Below, piece by piece: positions 52,008 to 61,605 of a stretch of 64,000 nucleotides of DNA (its first letter is position 1; each line of letters begins with the position of its first letter). Both the position numbers and the translations under genes were made by a program. The notes below the pieces were generated by a model. It saw nothing but the letters and a program-made list of their open reading frames with translations. It ran no database searches and was not told where the DNA came from. This stretch comes from Flavobacterium panacagri (GTDB taxonomy: Bacteria; Bacteroidota; Bacteroidia; Flavobacteriales; Flavobacteriaceae): the NCBI RefSeq assembly GCF_030378165.1, contig NZ_CP119766.1:1054001-1118000 (forward strand). The letters are read 5' to 3'.

Positions 52008-53816
52008 TTATCCGTTTATTTTAAGTTTCATTCCCGGTTTAATATCTTCATCTTTAATATCATTCCATTTTTTAATATCTGAAATAGTTACTCCAGGATA
52101 TTTTTTAGAAATGCTGTATAAAGAATCTCCTTTTTTAACGTAATAATCTTCACTAACGTTTTTAGAAGGTGCTTTTTTCTTGAATGAATCAACCGAGTTT
52201 GATGCAATTGCTGTTGAAGCAGGTTCTTCTATCACTATCGCTGCTTTAGAAATAATCAATGTTTTTCCTAAACCAATGTTATTTGAAGTTAAATTGTTAA
52301 GTTCTTTTAACTCCGCAATAGTCGTACCGAATTTCTTTGCAATGCTTCCTAAATTGTCTCCAGCTGCTACAACATAGTCCATATCTACAGCTGTTTTCTC
52401 TTTATTTTCAACAGATGCAACAGCTTGTTCTTTTTCTACAGCTTGAATTGATTTAACAGGAGCTTCCTCTTCTGCTTTGATTTTCAAGCTTCTTCCAATT
52501 GCTACGGCATTTGTTTTTAAGTTATTCCATTTTTTAATATCAGAAATGCTAACATCATATTTAGATGCAATTGCTCCTAAATTATCTCCTTTTCTAACTT
52601 TATAAAATTCGAAATCCCCTTTTTCAATTGCTGCTGGTTTCGTTGCTGCTGGTTTTGCTTTTGGAGCGTATTTTACAGCAAGTCTAGAAGAAGTTGATCT
52701 AAACTCTGTATCATGTTTCACATAAGCATAAATCTGTTCTTCATTGGAAACAAAGGTTGCGATTTTATCTTTTGGAAGTCTAATAAAGTGCTGTTCTCCT
52801 TGATAATAAGGAACCACATTCATTTTATAAGATGGATTTAAAAGCTGAATTTGAGATTGTGGCATGTCTAACAAATCGGCAATCTGTTTGAAAGACATTT
52901 GATTTTTGATTGCTACCGTATCGGTTTCAAAGTTTTTAACGACAGCTCTTTCTGGGTTAATTCCATGTTCTTTATGATATTCAAAAAGATACATTGTTGC
53001 TAAGAAAGCAGGAACGTAACCTTGAGTTTCTTTTGGAAGATAATTACGAATGTCCCAATATTTTGTTTTTCCGCCAGAACGACGAATTGCTTTAGTAACA
53101 TTTCCTGGACCTGAGTTGTAAGAAGCTAAAACCAGTTCCCAGTCACCAAAAATATTGAACATTTTGGTCATGTATTCAGAACAGGCTGCAGTGGCTTTAA
53201 GAGGATCGCTTCTTTCATCAATATAAGAATCAATTTTTAAAGCGTATTGTTTTCCGGTTCCGTACATGAACTGCCAAATTCCCGTGGCACCCATTTTAGA
53301 AACTGCTTTAGGGTTTAAAGCAGATTCTACAACGGCTAAATATTTTATTTCCAAAGGAACGTTTTGTTTGGCAAAAGCGTCCTCGAAGATTGGGAAATAA
53401 TATTCTGATAAAGCCATTAATCGAGAAAACGATTTTTTACGGTTCTTAAGAAATGACTTTATTATATTTTCTAAACCTTGATTGTATTCAATCTCAAAAG
53501 GTGATTTCTCATTCATCGCTGCCAAACGCTGTTTAAGCAATTCGGTCGGCAGTTCTTCATCAACTGTAACATCTTTGTTGATGGTTTGAATGTCTTTAGT
53601 CAGGTCTTCATAAATATCGAGACTTACTAATTCATTCATCCACAAACTATCTACTTTTGTAGCAAGATCGTTTTTTTTGAATGTTCCCTTAATAGAGTCT
53701 AAATATGAAAGCTTAACTTCTGGCTTAACTTGTAATTCTGTCTTTGCCAATTCTTGAGCCGAGACCGCTAACGAAAAGAAAGCCGAAACCACTAATGATA
53801 TTTTCCTTACAATCAT
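52008..53816 (-). CDS. MltD-type lytic transglycosylase with three LysM domains
   Basis: 602 residues with a signal peptide (ends SLAVSAQ). The SLT/Goose-lysozyme-like core holds catalytic Glu in LAVVESALNPKAVSKMGATGIWQFM, then WELVLASYNSGPGNVTKAI. Three LysM repeats follow near 405-450, 485-525 and 560-602 (FYKVRKGDNLGAIASKYDVS, DYVVAAGDNLGSIAKKFGTT, YYVKKGDSLYSISKKYPGVT). It cuts peptidoglycan glycan strands. LysM linkers are Ala/Lys/Thr-rich. Confidence 0.93.
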   Translation of the reverse strand: MIVRKISLVVSAFFSLAVSAQELAKTELQVKPEVKLSYLDSIKGTFKKNDLATKVDSLWMNELVSLDIYEDLTKDIQTINKDVTVDEELPTELLKQRLAAMNEKSPFEIEYNQGLENIIKSFLKNRKKSFSRLMALSEYYFPIFEDAFAKQNVPLEIKYLAVVESALNPKAVSKMGATGIWQFMYGTGKQYALKIDSYIDERSDPLKATAACSEYMTKMFNIFGDWELVLASYNSGPGNVTKAIRRSGGKTKYWDIRNYLPKETQGYVPAFLATMYLFEYHKEHGINPERAVVKNFETDTVAIKNQMSFKQIADLLDMPQSQIQLLNPSYKMNVVPYYQGEQHFIRLPKDKIATFVSNEEQIYAYVKHDTEFRSTSSRLAVKYAPKAKPAATKPAAIEKGDFEFYKVRKGDNLGAIASKYDVSISDIKKWNNLKTNAVAIGRSLKIKAEEEAPVKSIQAVEKEQAVASVENKEKTAVDMDYVVAAGDNLGSIAKKFGTTIAELKELNNLTSNNIGLGKTLIISKAAIVIEEPASTAIASNSVDSFKKKAPSKNVSEDYYVKKGDSLYSISKKYPGVTISDIKKWNDIKDEDIKPGMKLKING

Positions 53817-53870
53817 ATAACATTATTTTAAAATTCTGTAATTCAAACAATTACAACAAGTGTACTTTTG

Positions 53871-53878
53871 CAAAAATA
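53871..53878 (-). promoter_or_regulatory. -7 box of the lytic transglycosylase gene
   Basis: TATTTTTG on the minus strand matches TAnnTTTG, about 55 bases before the ATG at 53816. Confidence 0.45.
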
Positions 53879-53926
53879 AGCCCTTTATCGAAGAAAACTA
53901 ATTAAAAAAATGTTAATTGTGATATT

Positions 53927-55114
53927 TTACTCCAAAATCGCCGCGATTCCAGGTAAAGTTCTTCCCTCTAACATTTCAAGCATAGCCCCGCCACCAGTAG
54001 AAACGTAGCTCATTTTATCTTCAAATCCGAACTGTTTTACAGCCGCAACAGAATCTCCACCTCCAACTAATGAAAATGCTCCATTTTCTGTAGCTTCTGC
54101 AATATAATCTCCCAAAGCGATTGTTCCTTTAGAGAAAGTTTCCATTTCAAAAACGCCTAATGGACCATTCCAAAGAATTGTTTTTGACTCTAAAATTACT
54201 TTTTTGAAGTTCTCCAAAGATTTTGGACCGGCATCTAAACCTTGCCATCCGTCTGGAATTGCAGTTACATCTACAATTTGAGTATTTGCTGTATTTGAGA
54301 AATCATCTGCAGCAACCACATCAACAGGAATATGAATCTGAACGTTTTTCTCTTTTGCTAGTCTTAAGATTTCTAAAGCTAAATCTAGTTTGTCATCTTC
54401 GCAGATTGACTCACCAATTTTTCCACCTTGCGCTTTAATGAAAGTAAATGTCATACCTCCACCAATAATCATGTGATCTACTTTATCTAAGATATTTTCG
54501 ATAACCGTGATTTTAGAAGAAACTTTAGAACCTCCAAGAACCGCTGTTACGGGTTTTACGCTGTTATTTAAAACTTTATTTAAACTGTCAATTTCTTTTG
54601 CCAATAATGTTCCGAAACATTTTTTGTCTTCAAAGAATTGTGCAATAATTGTAGTCGATGCGTGTGCTCTGTGAGCTGTACCAAATGCATCGTTTACATA
54701 AATATCTCCAAGAGAAGCTAATTCTTTAGCAAAAACTACATTTCCTTCTTCTTCTTCAGCGTGGAAACGTAAATTTTCTAATAAAAGAACTTCACCTGGC
54801 TGTAAATTTTTAGCAGCTGTCTGAGCTGGCTCTCCAATACAGTTTTCAGCAAACTTAACTTCAACTCCTAAAATTTCAGAAGCTGTTTTTAAAATATGTT
54901 TTAAAGAGTATTTTTCTTCAGCACCTTTTGGTCTTCCTAAATGCGACATTAAGATTACACTCCCGCCTTGAGCTAAAATAGCATCAATAGTTGGTTTTGC
55001 AGCTTCAATACGTGTAGTATCCGTTACATTAAAATTCTCATCCAACGGCACATTAAAGTCTACACGGATAATTGCTTTTTTATTTTTAAAATCGAAATCG
55101 TTTAAAGTTTTCAT
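53927..55114 (-). CDS. pgk: Phosphoglycerate kinase
   Basis: 395 residues. The signatures [31 protein letters not shown] and the C-terminal [32 protein letters not shown] are present. It transfers phosphate from 1,3-bisphosphoglycerate to ADP in glycolysis and the reverse in gluconeogenesis. Transcription is probably its own, from TATATTTG at 55149-55156 on the minus strand. Confidence 0.95.
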   Translation of the reverse strand: MKTLNDFDFKNKKAIIRVDFNVPLDENFNVTDTTRIEAAKPTIDAILAQGGSVILMSHLGRPKGAEEKYSLKHILKTASEILGVEVKFAENCIGEPAQTAAKNLQPGEVLLLENLRFHAEEEEGNVVFAKELASLGDIYVNDAFGTAHRAHASTTIIAQFFEDKKCFGTLLAKEIDSLNKVLNNSVKPVTAVLGGSKVSSKITVIENILDKVDHMIIGGGMTFTFIKAQGGKIGESICEDDKLDLALEILRLAKEKNVQIHIPVDVVAADDFSNTANTQIVDVTAIPDGWQGLDAGPKSLENFKKVILESKTILWNGPLGVFEMETFSKGTIALGDYIAEATENGAFSLVGGGDSVAAVKQFGFEDKMSYVSTGGGAMLEMLEGRTLPGIAAILE

Positions 55115-55148
55115 CTTGATAATTTTTAGTTTTTTTTAGAAAGAAAAA

Positions 55149-55156
55149 CAAATATA
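55149..55156 (-). promoter_or_regulatory. -7 box of pgk
   Basis: TATATTTG on the minus strand matches TAnnTTTG, with a leader of about 30 bases. Confidence 0.5.
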
Positions 55157-55302
55157 GGACTTTTAGACTTCTAAAAAATTGGAATAAACTAAAAAAGAAG
55201 CAAGAAAAAGAACGAAAACGTTATAAATTTACAAAAAAAATGGTTTATTTAAGAATAAAAACAATTTTAGGAAGTAATTCAATACTGTGTGTTTATAAAA
55301 AA

Positions 55303-55332
55303 CCTTTCCTGTCAACAGAAAAACAGGAAAGG
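55303..55332 (-). terminator. Intrinsic terminator of the dioxygenase-pirin operon
   Basis: CCTTTCCTGT and ACAGGAAAGG form a perfect 10-bp stem around a 10-base loop, and a U-run follows on the minus strand. It ends the minus-strand run that stops at 55376. Confidence 0.8.
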
Positions 55333-55375
55333 CAAAAAAAGAATTAGGATCTATTTTTTGTTTTTGGAGGATAAC

Positions 55376-55882
55376 TTAGTCTTCTGTCTGAATATAACAA
55401 ATAGACAAATTGTTCTGAACTGGAAACATGATGGTTTCGTATTCGTTTTGGCTTTCAACGTTTTTAGAAACCAAATAATTTCCTTCCATAATTCCGAAAT
55501 AATTTAATAAAGGCGAATAAAAAGTAATTCCAATTTTATGTTTTGATGAATCGGTTATATCTGTATTTATAATATCCAACTGATAATTGATAAAAGGGAA
55601 ATAGTTGTTGCCTAAAACATCTGCAACTCTATGAAAATTTCCTTTTAATTGCTCTACATAACCGTTTGCCGCAATTCCTGTTAAGAAATGCAGTTGATTG
55701 GCTTTCTCATTTTCACTCAATAATTCTCGAAAGGTATTCTTCGGATTGGTTCCTGAATTGAACTGCTGGCTCTGCATTTGATATTCTTTGAAGGTATCTT
55801 CAAAAACATATTTATCCCACAAAAAGGACGACGAATTATCAATTACAATTCGATATGCCAGTTTTATTTTAGTGATTTTCAT
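55376..55882 (-). CDS. Conserved hypothetical protein, 168 residues
   Basis: A soluble protein without signal peptide. Segments are FRELLSENEKANQLHFLTGIAANGYVEQL and HRVADVLGNNYFPFINYQLDIINTDITDS. I recognise no family. The start overlaps the pirin stop by 14 bases, so the two genes are translationally coupled, and the pirin partner probably shares its pathway. Confidence 0.65.
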   Translation of the reverse strand: MKITKIKLAYRIVIDNSSSFLWDKYVFEDTFKEYQMQSQQFNSGTNPKNTFRELLSENEKANQLHFLTGIAANGYVEQLKGNFHRVADVLGNNYFPFINYQLDIINTDITDSSKHKIGITFYSPLLNYFGIMEGNYLVSKNVESQNEYETIMFPVQNNLSICYIQTED

Positions 55883-56582
55883 AAATTAAGCGTTTTAAAG
55901 GGACTTCAATAACCATTAAAATAGCATTTTCTGAAAGAGCTTCCCATTCAATTTTTCCTGTTTCTTTTAAGGCTAATCCGTCTTTGGATTCCAAAAGTCG
56001 GTCTTCTACTTCAAAAGCGCCATTGAGTACAAATACAAAAACACCATTTTTGGAGTTTCTCAAAGTAAACGACCCGTGTTTTCTTCCATCGTATATTCCG
56101 ATAAATCCAAGCGCTCTTTCTACTTCAAACAAAGAATAAAGTTTGTTGTGTAAACTAAAATCAAATTTGTACTGTTGGAAATAGTTCTTGAAATACTGTT
56201 TTCCCATATCAAATTCGATTTCCAGATAGCTCACATTCTCATTTTCATACGGATTAAAGATTTCGACATTTAATTCGTCATCAGCCGCCAGAACCCGAAT
56301 TTGATCTACACGCAGAAACTCGGCATTGCCAATACTATCTTTATATTCGATTCCGCCAAACAAAGGCAGAATAATGACATTTGTTTTTAAGTTTATAAGT
56401 CGGGTAATCTGTTGTTTTGGTGCCAATATTACTTCATTAAAAATCTTTAAAGATCCAAATGCATTTCTAGATAAATCTTGATATTGTTCAAAATTAAAAG
56501 TCGCAAAACAATTGTGCTTTCCTGAATTGAAAACGCCTCTTAAATCTGACTTATAAATTTGGGCTGGAATCTGCGCTATCAT
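55869..56582 (-). CDS. Pirin-like bicupin protein
   Basis: 237 residues. The two cupin-like halves are recognised by GSLKIFNEVILAPKQQITRLINLKTNVIILPLFGGIEYKD in the first and HGSFTLRNSKNGVFVFVLNGAFEVEDRLLESKDGLALKETGKIEW in the second, as in YhhW-type pirins. The metal ligands usual in the first cupin are not all evident, so quercetinase-type activity is uncertain. It overlaps the downstream 168-residue gene and follows the intradiol dioxygenase-like lipoprotein by 19 bases. Confidence 0.75.
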   Translation of the reverse strand: MIAQIPAQIYKSDLRGVFNSGKHNCFATFNFEQYQDLSRNAFGSLKIFNEVILAPKQQITRLINLKTNVIILPLFGGIEYKDSIGNAEFLRVDQIRVLAADDELNVEIFNPYENENVSYLEIEFDMGKQYFKNYFQQYKFDFSLHNKLYSLFEVERALGFIGIYDGRKHGSFTLRNSKNGVFVFVLNGAFEVEDRLLESKDGLALKETGKIEWEALSENAILMVIEVPLKRLIYENH

Positions 56583-56601
56583 GGTAAACTATTTTTAAAA
56601 A

Positions 56602-57348
56602 CTAACTGGCAACGTTGATAGTATGTGTTAAAACATATCCTTCACTGATACTTCCTGTAACTGTTCCTAATTCATTTGCCACCGAATCTGAAAATACATT
56701 ATCTGAAGCATTATAGGTATAACCCGACAATCCTTTGGTATAACCATTTGCCGTTGATGCGTTTACTGTAGCCACCGCACTATTTGTTCCTTCTGGAAAA
56801 GCAATTTGTGTTACCAAAAGAGAAGTCCCGCTTGCATTGTAAATATGAACGTGAATATGAGTGGCACGACCTGAATACCATCCTGGAAAAATTGAAGTAA
56901 AAGTCACTAACCCGTTTTCGTCTGTTGTTTGTCTTCCTCTTAAAAAATGGTAAGAAGTATAATTGACAGACTGCATTGATGTTCCTCCGTATTCTGAATA
57001 ATATCCATCTTTATCACAATGCCAAATATCTACAATTGCATCTTTTAAAACAGCACAATTAGCTTTGGTGTTTTTAATTGTAATTTTAATAGTAAAAGCC
57101 ACTCCAGTTCTATCCATCACAATATTTGATTTTACTAAAGATGATGGCGTAATGGTTGGAAACGGCCCTGCTGTTTCAGATAGTGTTACCGAACAGCTGC
57201 TTGAAGATGATCCAGACCCAGAACCTGAATCGGTTCCAGTAGATGACTCCGATGAGTCACCATCTTTACTGCATGCGTTTATGATTGGAATTGCCAAAGT
57301 ACCAATTCCTACTAAACCCAAACCTCTTAAAAACTCTTTTCTTTCCAT
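56602..57348 (-). CDS. Intradiol dioxygenase-like lipoprotein
   Basis: 248 residues. The signal ERKEFLRGLGLVGIG resembles a degenerate twin-arginine motif and is followed by a lipid Cys at 26 (INAC). A Ser/Gly/Thr low-complexity linker (31-52) leads to the intradiol fold: VDIWHCDKDGYYSEY (Y117), FPGWYSGRATHIHVHI (Y158, H164, H166), matching the Fe(III) ligand set of protocatechuate dioxygenases. It is an exported or surface enzyme of probable aromatic-ring cleavage type. Pirin follows in the operon. Confidence 0.85.
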   Translation of the reverse strand: MERKEFLRGLGLVGIGTLAIPIINACSKDGDSSESSTGTDSGSGSGSSSSSCSVTLSETAGPFPTITPSSLVKSNIVMDRTGVAFTIKITIKNTKANCAVLKDAIVDIWHCDKDGYYSEYGGTSMQSVNYTSYHFLRGRQTTDENGLVTFTSIFPGWYSGRATHIHVHIYNASGTSLLVTQIAFPEGTNSAVATVNASTANGYTKGLSGYTYNASDNVFSDSVANELGTVTGSISEGYVLTHTINVAS

Positions 57349-57674
57349 TTTTTTGTCTTTTTAAATGTTATTCAATGAAATGATTAACAGTTATTTTGAG
57401 GTAAAATTATTGGAAATTGAAGCGTAGTAAAAAGTTTGAGGTAAACGTTATTATTTATGAGGTAAACAGATGAAATATATTTTTTTGTAGTAAAATTTAC
57501 CTATAAAAATTGTTCCATTTTATATTTATGTAATCAATGAAAAGCATTATCGCATAATGCCGATGTAGTATGAAAGAAGTAGTTTGAAAAGTACAATAGA
57601 AAAAATCTACTTCGGATACTATAACAATTAAAATAACCTGCTAGAATTTAAAGCTCTGACGGAGTGGCACAAAA
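57349..57674. other. Gene-free interval with a REP-like unit
   Basis: No gene seen in 326 bases. It contains three GAGGTAAA-type motifs (57409-57470 region). Near its right edge is AGCTCTGACGGAGTGGCAC (57652-57670), a diverged copy of the REP unit found beyond the transposase gene. Confidence 0.6.
57652..57670. repeat. REP family F unit downstream of the second Y1 transposase gene
   Basis: AGCTCTGACGGAGTGGCAC resembles AGCTCCAGCGGAGCGACAT at 58451-58469 on the other side of the gene. It lies five bases from the transposase stop. Confidence 0.6.
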
Positions 57675-58133
57675 TCAAACATCCTCAAAAAGATATTCAT
57701 TTTTGAAGTCAATATTGAATAATTTTAGAAATGCAATATATTCTTCTCTGAATGTTTTGGTTTTGTGATGTTCTTCCTGATTTTCAATATATTTTATAGC
57801 ATTAGTTAATTGTGAATGTCCATATGAAAAAGCACCAAAACCATTCTGCCATTCAAATTTTCCATTTATCCATTTTTGTTCATTAATGAATTTGGATGAA
57901 CACGATTTAATATCTCTTACTAAATCTGATAATGATATATTCGGTTTTATTCCAACTAAGATGTGAATATGATCCGGCATTCCGTTAATTGCAATCAATT
58001 TTTGTTTTTGATTGGTGACAATTCCAGTAATGTATTTGTAAATTTCGTCTTTCCGGTTTTTAGAAATTAGGTTTTTCCTTCCCTTAACAGCAAAAACAAT
58101 TTGAACATAAAGTTGCGAATAAGTATCAGCCAT
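57675..58133 (-). mobile_element. IS200-like Y1 transposase (TnpA)
   Basis: 152 residues. The HUH motif is HIH (55-57) in INGMPDHIHILVG. The catalytic Tyr115 is in KYIENQEEHHKTKTFREEY, the usual IS200/IS605 ending. The gene appears intact but has no obvious TnpB partner. REP-like hairpins flank it on both sides (57652-57670 and 58219-58562), so it may move or maintain these, in parallel with the RAYT at 20329-20880. Confidence 0.88.
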
Positions 58134-58218
58134 GTTTTCATTAAATTTATTGAGTAGTAAATCTAATTAATAAATTTAATTGTAAGATAAATATTTCTTT
58201 TTTGTTTAAAATATTTAT

Positions 58219-58562
58219 GTCACCCCTCCGGGGCTTTATGTGGAGGTTACTAAATTATACTATAAATATTGTGCTTCTCCGAAGCCATTTTAAGAGCTTT
58301 TGTAAAGTTTTGAAGAGATGAATATTTGTATCAAAATTTGACAAATGTTATTTAAAATCCCAATTGTACGAAATGAAAATTTTAGGAAACAAAAAAAGAG
58401 CTTCGGAGAAGCCCAATATTTATAGCAAAATTTTATAGATATGTTTCAAAAGCTCCAGCGGAGCGACATATTTTTTACAATGGTAGTAGATTTCGATCCG
58501 CTAGAGCTATTTTATATTGACGTAATTGAAGTTCTATAAATATTTTGCTCCTCTAGAAGCTT
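58219..58562. repeat. REP family F cluster, six short hairpins in both orientations
   Basis: Units are CCCC-TCC-GGGG (58223-58233), GCTTC-TCC-GAAGC (58273-58285), GCTTC-GGA-GAAGC (58400-58412), GCTCC-AGC-GGAGC (58452-58464), ATCCGCTAGAGCT (58496-58508) and a TGCTCCTCTAGAAGC unit (58546-58560). The second and third are inverted with longer matching tails (ATAAATATTG). The shared design is a 4-5 bp stem with a 3-base loop followed by GACAT. Confidence 0.8.
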
Positions 58563-58639
58563 AGAAAAATAAATAGAGATAAAACAGAAAAGATTGTCTA
58601 ATACTGGACAGTCTGACTTAATATATAATCGGTAGTATA

Positions 58640-59329
58640 TTAATTCCCTTCGAAAAGAGTAAAAAATGCTTCTTCGTAACTTGCACTAATTGGAATTTCG
58701 ACCTGATCAATGTATATGATTTTGTTTCTTATTTTAGAAACCTTAGAAATGGGAATAATAAAGGAACGATGCACACGCACAAATTCTGTCTCAGGCAATT
58801 TTTGAATGATTGCTTTTAAGGTCATCCGTGCAACAACCGTTTTTTGATCTTTGATATGAATCTTTACATAATCATCCAAACCTTCAATATACAAGATATC
58901 TGAAAATAATATTTTAATCAAACTGTAATCGGCACGAATGAAAAGATACTGTTGCTCGATGTTTTGGTTTTGCAGTTTCCATTGCGAATAGGCTTTTTCG
59001 GCTGCGAGTTGAAATCTTGAAAGGGAAATTGGTTTTAATAAATAGTCGGTTGCACTCAACGTGAAACCTTCAACAGCAAATTCGGAATAAGCTGTTGTAA
59101 AAATGACCATGGTTTTATGTGGGAGTTTTTTGTAGAAATCCAATCCAGAAATCGATGGCATGTTGATATCCAGAAAAAGTAAATCGACAGGATATTTTTT
59201 TAGATATTTAAATGCTTCATCCGATTTTGTAAAAGTCCGTTCCAAATCTATGTAATCAATAGTATCACATAAACTTTGAAGGATTTCTAATGCTAAAGGT
59301 TCATCATCTAAGGCTATTGCTTTTATCAT
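58640..59329 (-). CDS. LytTR-family response regulator
   Basis: 229 residues. The receiver domain has the acidic pocket LDDE at about 7-10 and phosphoacceptor D54 in LLFLDINMPSISG, with the later KPISLSRF. The C-terminal LytTR DNA-binding domain (about 130-229) is marked by YIEGLDDYVKIHI and FVRVHRSFIIPISKVSKI. Its start overlaps the kinase gene stop by four bases. Targets are unknown. Confidence 0.92.
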   Translation of the reverse strand: MIKAIALDDEPLALEILQSLCDTIDYIDLERTFTKSDEAFKYLKKYPVDLLFLDINMPSISGLDFYKKLPHKTMVIFTTAYSEFAVEGFTLSATDYLLKPISLSRFQLAAEKAYSQWKLQNQNIEQQYLFIRADYSLIKILFSDILYIEGLDDYVKIHIKDQKTVVARMTLKAIIQKLPETEFVRVHRSFIIPISKVSKIRNKIIYIDQVEIPISASYEEAFFTLFEGN

Positions 59330-60417
59330 CGTATTTTAACGCTCAAATTTACGACATACTTTTCTGCTGTATCTTCAATCATTAAAGCATGCTTGTTAGG
59401 ATATACCAACTTTAATCTCTCAACGGTATTCTGAAGTCCAATACCGGAATCGGACTGAACTGAAAATGTTTTTTTATTCGAAACGTATAAAGTTAGTATT
59501 TCTTCTTCAATATCAATTTTTATATAAATTTCGGAAGTCTGATCGGGATTCACACCATATTTGAAAGCATTTTCTATGAAGGAAATTAAAATAAGCGGGG
59601 TTATTACTTTTCCGTGTGTACTTCCTATTACCGAATAATTAATATTTACGGTGTTTCCTAAACGTGTTTTTTGGAGCGAAATAAAATTGCTGATGTAATT
59701 GATTTCTTTGGTTAAGTCGATTACCTCATCATTAGAATTGACCATAATATAGCGCATGAGCTCGGATAACTGTACTACAGCATCTGGCGTTTTATCATCT
59801 TTTTTTAAGGCAAGTGCATAAATACTATTCAAAGTGTTAAATAGAAAATGAGGATTGATCTGTGCTTTTAAAAAAGCTAATTCGGATTTTACTTTTTCTT
59901 TTTCTACACTTTGCAGTCTTCCTGAAATAGCAAAAAGCAAACTAGAGATTACTCCAATCAAATAGACAAGAGTGGTGTGTCCGTATTGAGTTGGTGGCCC
60001 GCCATTAAGTCCAAAAGAAATTGGATGTCTGCCATGCGGTGGAGGCGGAAATCTAGCATCAAATGGTTTAGGATGACCTGCAAACTTTTCAGAATGGTAT
60101 TCGAAATCTAAAAAGTTTCGGCTTGGATGATCCAAAACTGTTGAAATCCAAAGAAAGAATAAAAGAAAAACAATTATGAGTAAGTAGTATAAAACCTTTT
60201 TATCTGAAAAGTAAAGCTTCGGAATTAAGTAATAATAATTAAAGTAAAAGAAACAAAGAAGCGTGAAATAGATAAAAAAGTAAATCCTGTCATGCGCATC
60301 ACTATACAAATGCGGTAATGAAAAAACTGTATGGGTTGACGTAAATGCATACGGCAAAAATAAAAAAGCGAGGCACAATACTATATGTTTCGCATAAACT
60401 GAAAATTTTGCTTTCAT
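59326..60417 (-). CDS. LytS-type sensor histidine kinase with His-rich loop
   Basis: 363 residues with four hydrophobic segments (about 11-25, 45-64, 76-94, 148-165). The loop between the last two (about 96-147) contains many His and Pro (DHPSRNF, EYHSEKFAGHPKPF, PPPPHGRHPISF). The histidine kinase H-box is AQINPHFLFNTLNS with H190, followed by FIENAFKYGVNP. It signals to the LytTR regulator. The His-rich loop may bind a metal, which is inferred from composition only. Confidence 0.88.
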   Translation of the reverse strand: MKAKFSVYAKHIVLCLAFLFLPYAFTSTHTVFSLPHLYSDAHDRIYFFIYFTLLCFFYFNYYYLIPKLYFSDKKVLYYLLIIVFLLFFLWISTVLDHPSRNFLDFEYHSEKFAGHPKPFDARFPPPPHGRHPISFGLNGGPPTQYGHTTLVYLIGVISSLLFAISGRLQSVEKEKVKSELAFLKAQINPHFLFNTLNSIYALALKKDDKTPDAVVQLSELMRYIMVNSNDEVIDLTKEINYISNFISLQKTRLGNTVNINYSVIGSTHGKVITPLILISFIENAFKYGVNPDQTSEIYIKIDIEEEILTLYVSNKKTFSVQSDSGIGLQNTVERLKLVYPNKHALMIEDTAEKYVVNLSVKIR

Positions 60418-60581
60418 GGTTCAAATTTGGTTTATACCTTTTTGAAAAACAAAACGATAAAACTCAAATTTAATGTTATTGAAGCTTTCTTTCAAATTAT
60501 TGCGGTAAAAACACCTAATGTTGCGACTCGCTTTAAAATGTTAGCCTTTTTCGGGCTTTTATTATAATCGTCATTATACGA

Positions 60582-61562
60582 TTAATCGTGAACTGGACTC
60601 TGCGTACAAGGACAGTTACTAATAGATTGTAAGAAATCAAATCCGATGGTGATCGAATGTGTTCCTGTATTATAAGTACCAAGACCGTTAAACATGAATT
60701 GATACGAATAGGCAAAATAAAATTTAGATTTCATGAAACCTGCCATTGGCCCTGCAGCTAATGGTTTTGGAAACTGGTCGTTTAAGAAACGATACGAAAC
60801 CCCGATCCAATAATAATCTTCATAACGATTGTAACGTCTGTATTTGAAGTTAAAATCGGTTGTAGAACGCTGGTCACTAGCAAAATACTGCAAGAAAACT
60901 GATGGTTCGTATTCGATACGTCTGTTTTCTCCGTCTCTAAAAGTAAATCCAGAATATACCTGAAAATTAGAAAGTAAATCTGGCTCTACTCCTCTGTACT
61001 TATCTGTATTTTTCTTTAAAACGTTGTTGGCATTAAAACTAAAATAAAATCCTTTATGACGGTACAAAGCACTAAGGTCAAAGTTATTATTTGAATTGTA
61101 ACGATTGTCTGTAATCGAAGGATCTAAAGGTACTGGAACACCATTTACATCTCCAGTAAAGTTTCCTGTTTCTAAACGAAAACTATTGAAGTTGTATGAA
61201 ATACCAAATGATAGATATTTTTCAGAATAATAATCTAAAATAAGGTGGTGAGCAAACGAAACTTTAGCTCCGGTTTGTCTTGTATTACCATTGCTATCAT
61301 TATACAACGAAATACCCACCCCAGAACGATCTAGCACACGAAAATCTGCGTACAAAGATTGGTTGTCTGGTGCATCTTTAATTCCGACCCACTGTGTTAA
61401 GCCATTGGCTCTAATACGGAGGTTATCTCCAATACCGGCATAAGCAGGCGAAAGAATAAAAGGGTTATCAGCTAAATACTGCGTAAACACTGGTAGGTTT
61501 AACTCTTGGCTGTAACTTGTTGTTACAGCCATGAGTACTAAGGATAAAATAAGCTTTTTCAT
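60582..61562 (-). CDS. PorP/SprF-family type IX secretion membrane protein
   Basis: 326 residues from ATG 61562 (MKKLILSLVLMAVTTSYSQE, a signal peptide). The longer frame to 61658 lies upstream of it and overlaps the adhesin gene. The family pattern LPVFTQYLADNPFILSPAYAGIGDNLRIRANGLTQWVG is at the N-terminus, followed by beta-barrel strands (VGISLYNDSNGNTRQTGAKVSFAHHLI, YLSFGISYNFNSF). It supports export of type B sorted T9SS proteins. It lies 43 bases after the SprB-like gene, the normal arrangement. Confidence 0.92.
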   Translation of the reverse strand: MKKLILSLVLMAVTTSYSQELNLPVFTQYLADNPFILSPAYAGIGDNLRIRANGLTQWVGIKDAPDNQSLYADFRVLDRSGVGISLYNDSNGNTRQTGAKVSFAHHLILDYYSEKYLSFGISYNFNSFRLETGNFTGDVNGVPVPLDPSITDNRYNSNNNFDLSALYRHKGFYFSFNANNVLKKNTDKYRGVEPDLLSNFQVYSGFTFRDGENRRIEYEPSVFLQYFASDQRSTTDFNFKYRRYNRYEDYYWIGVSYRFLNDQFPKPLAAGPMAGFMKSKFYFAYSYQFMFNGLGTYNTGTHSITIGFDFLQSISNCPCTQSPVHD

Positions 61563-61605
61563 TGTAATAATTTTTTTAGATAACATCATTGGGGCTATAA
61601 TTTTG

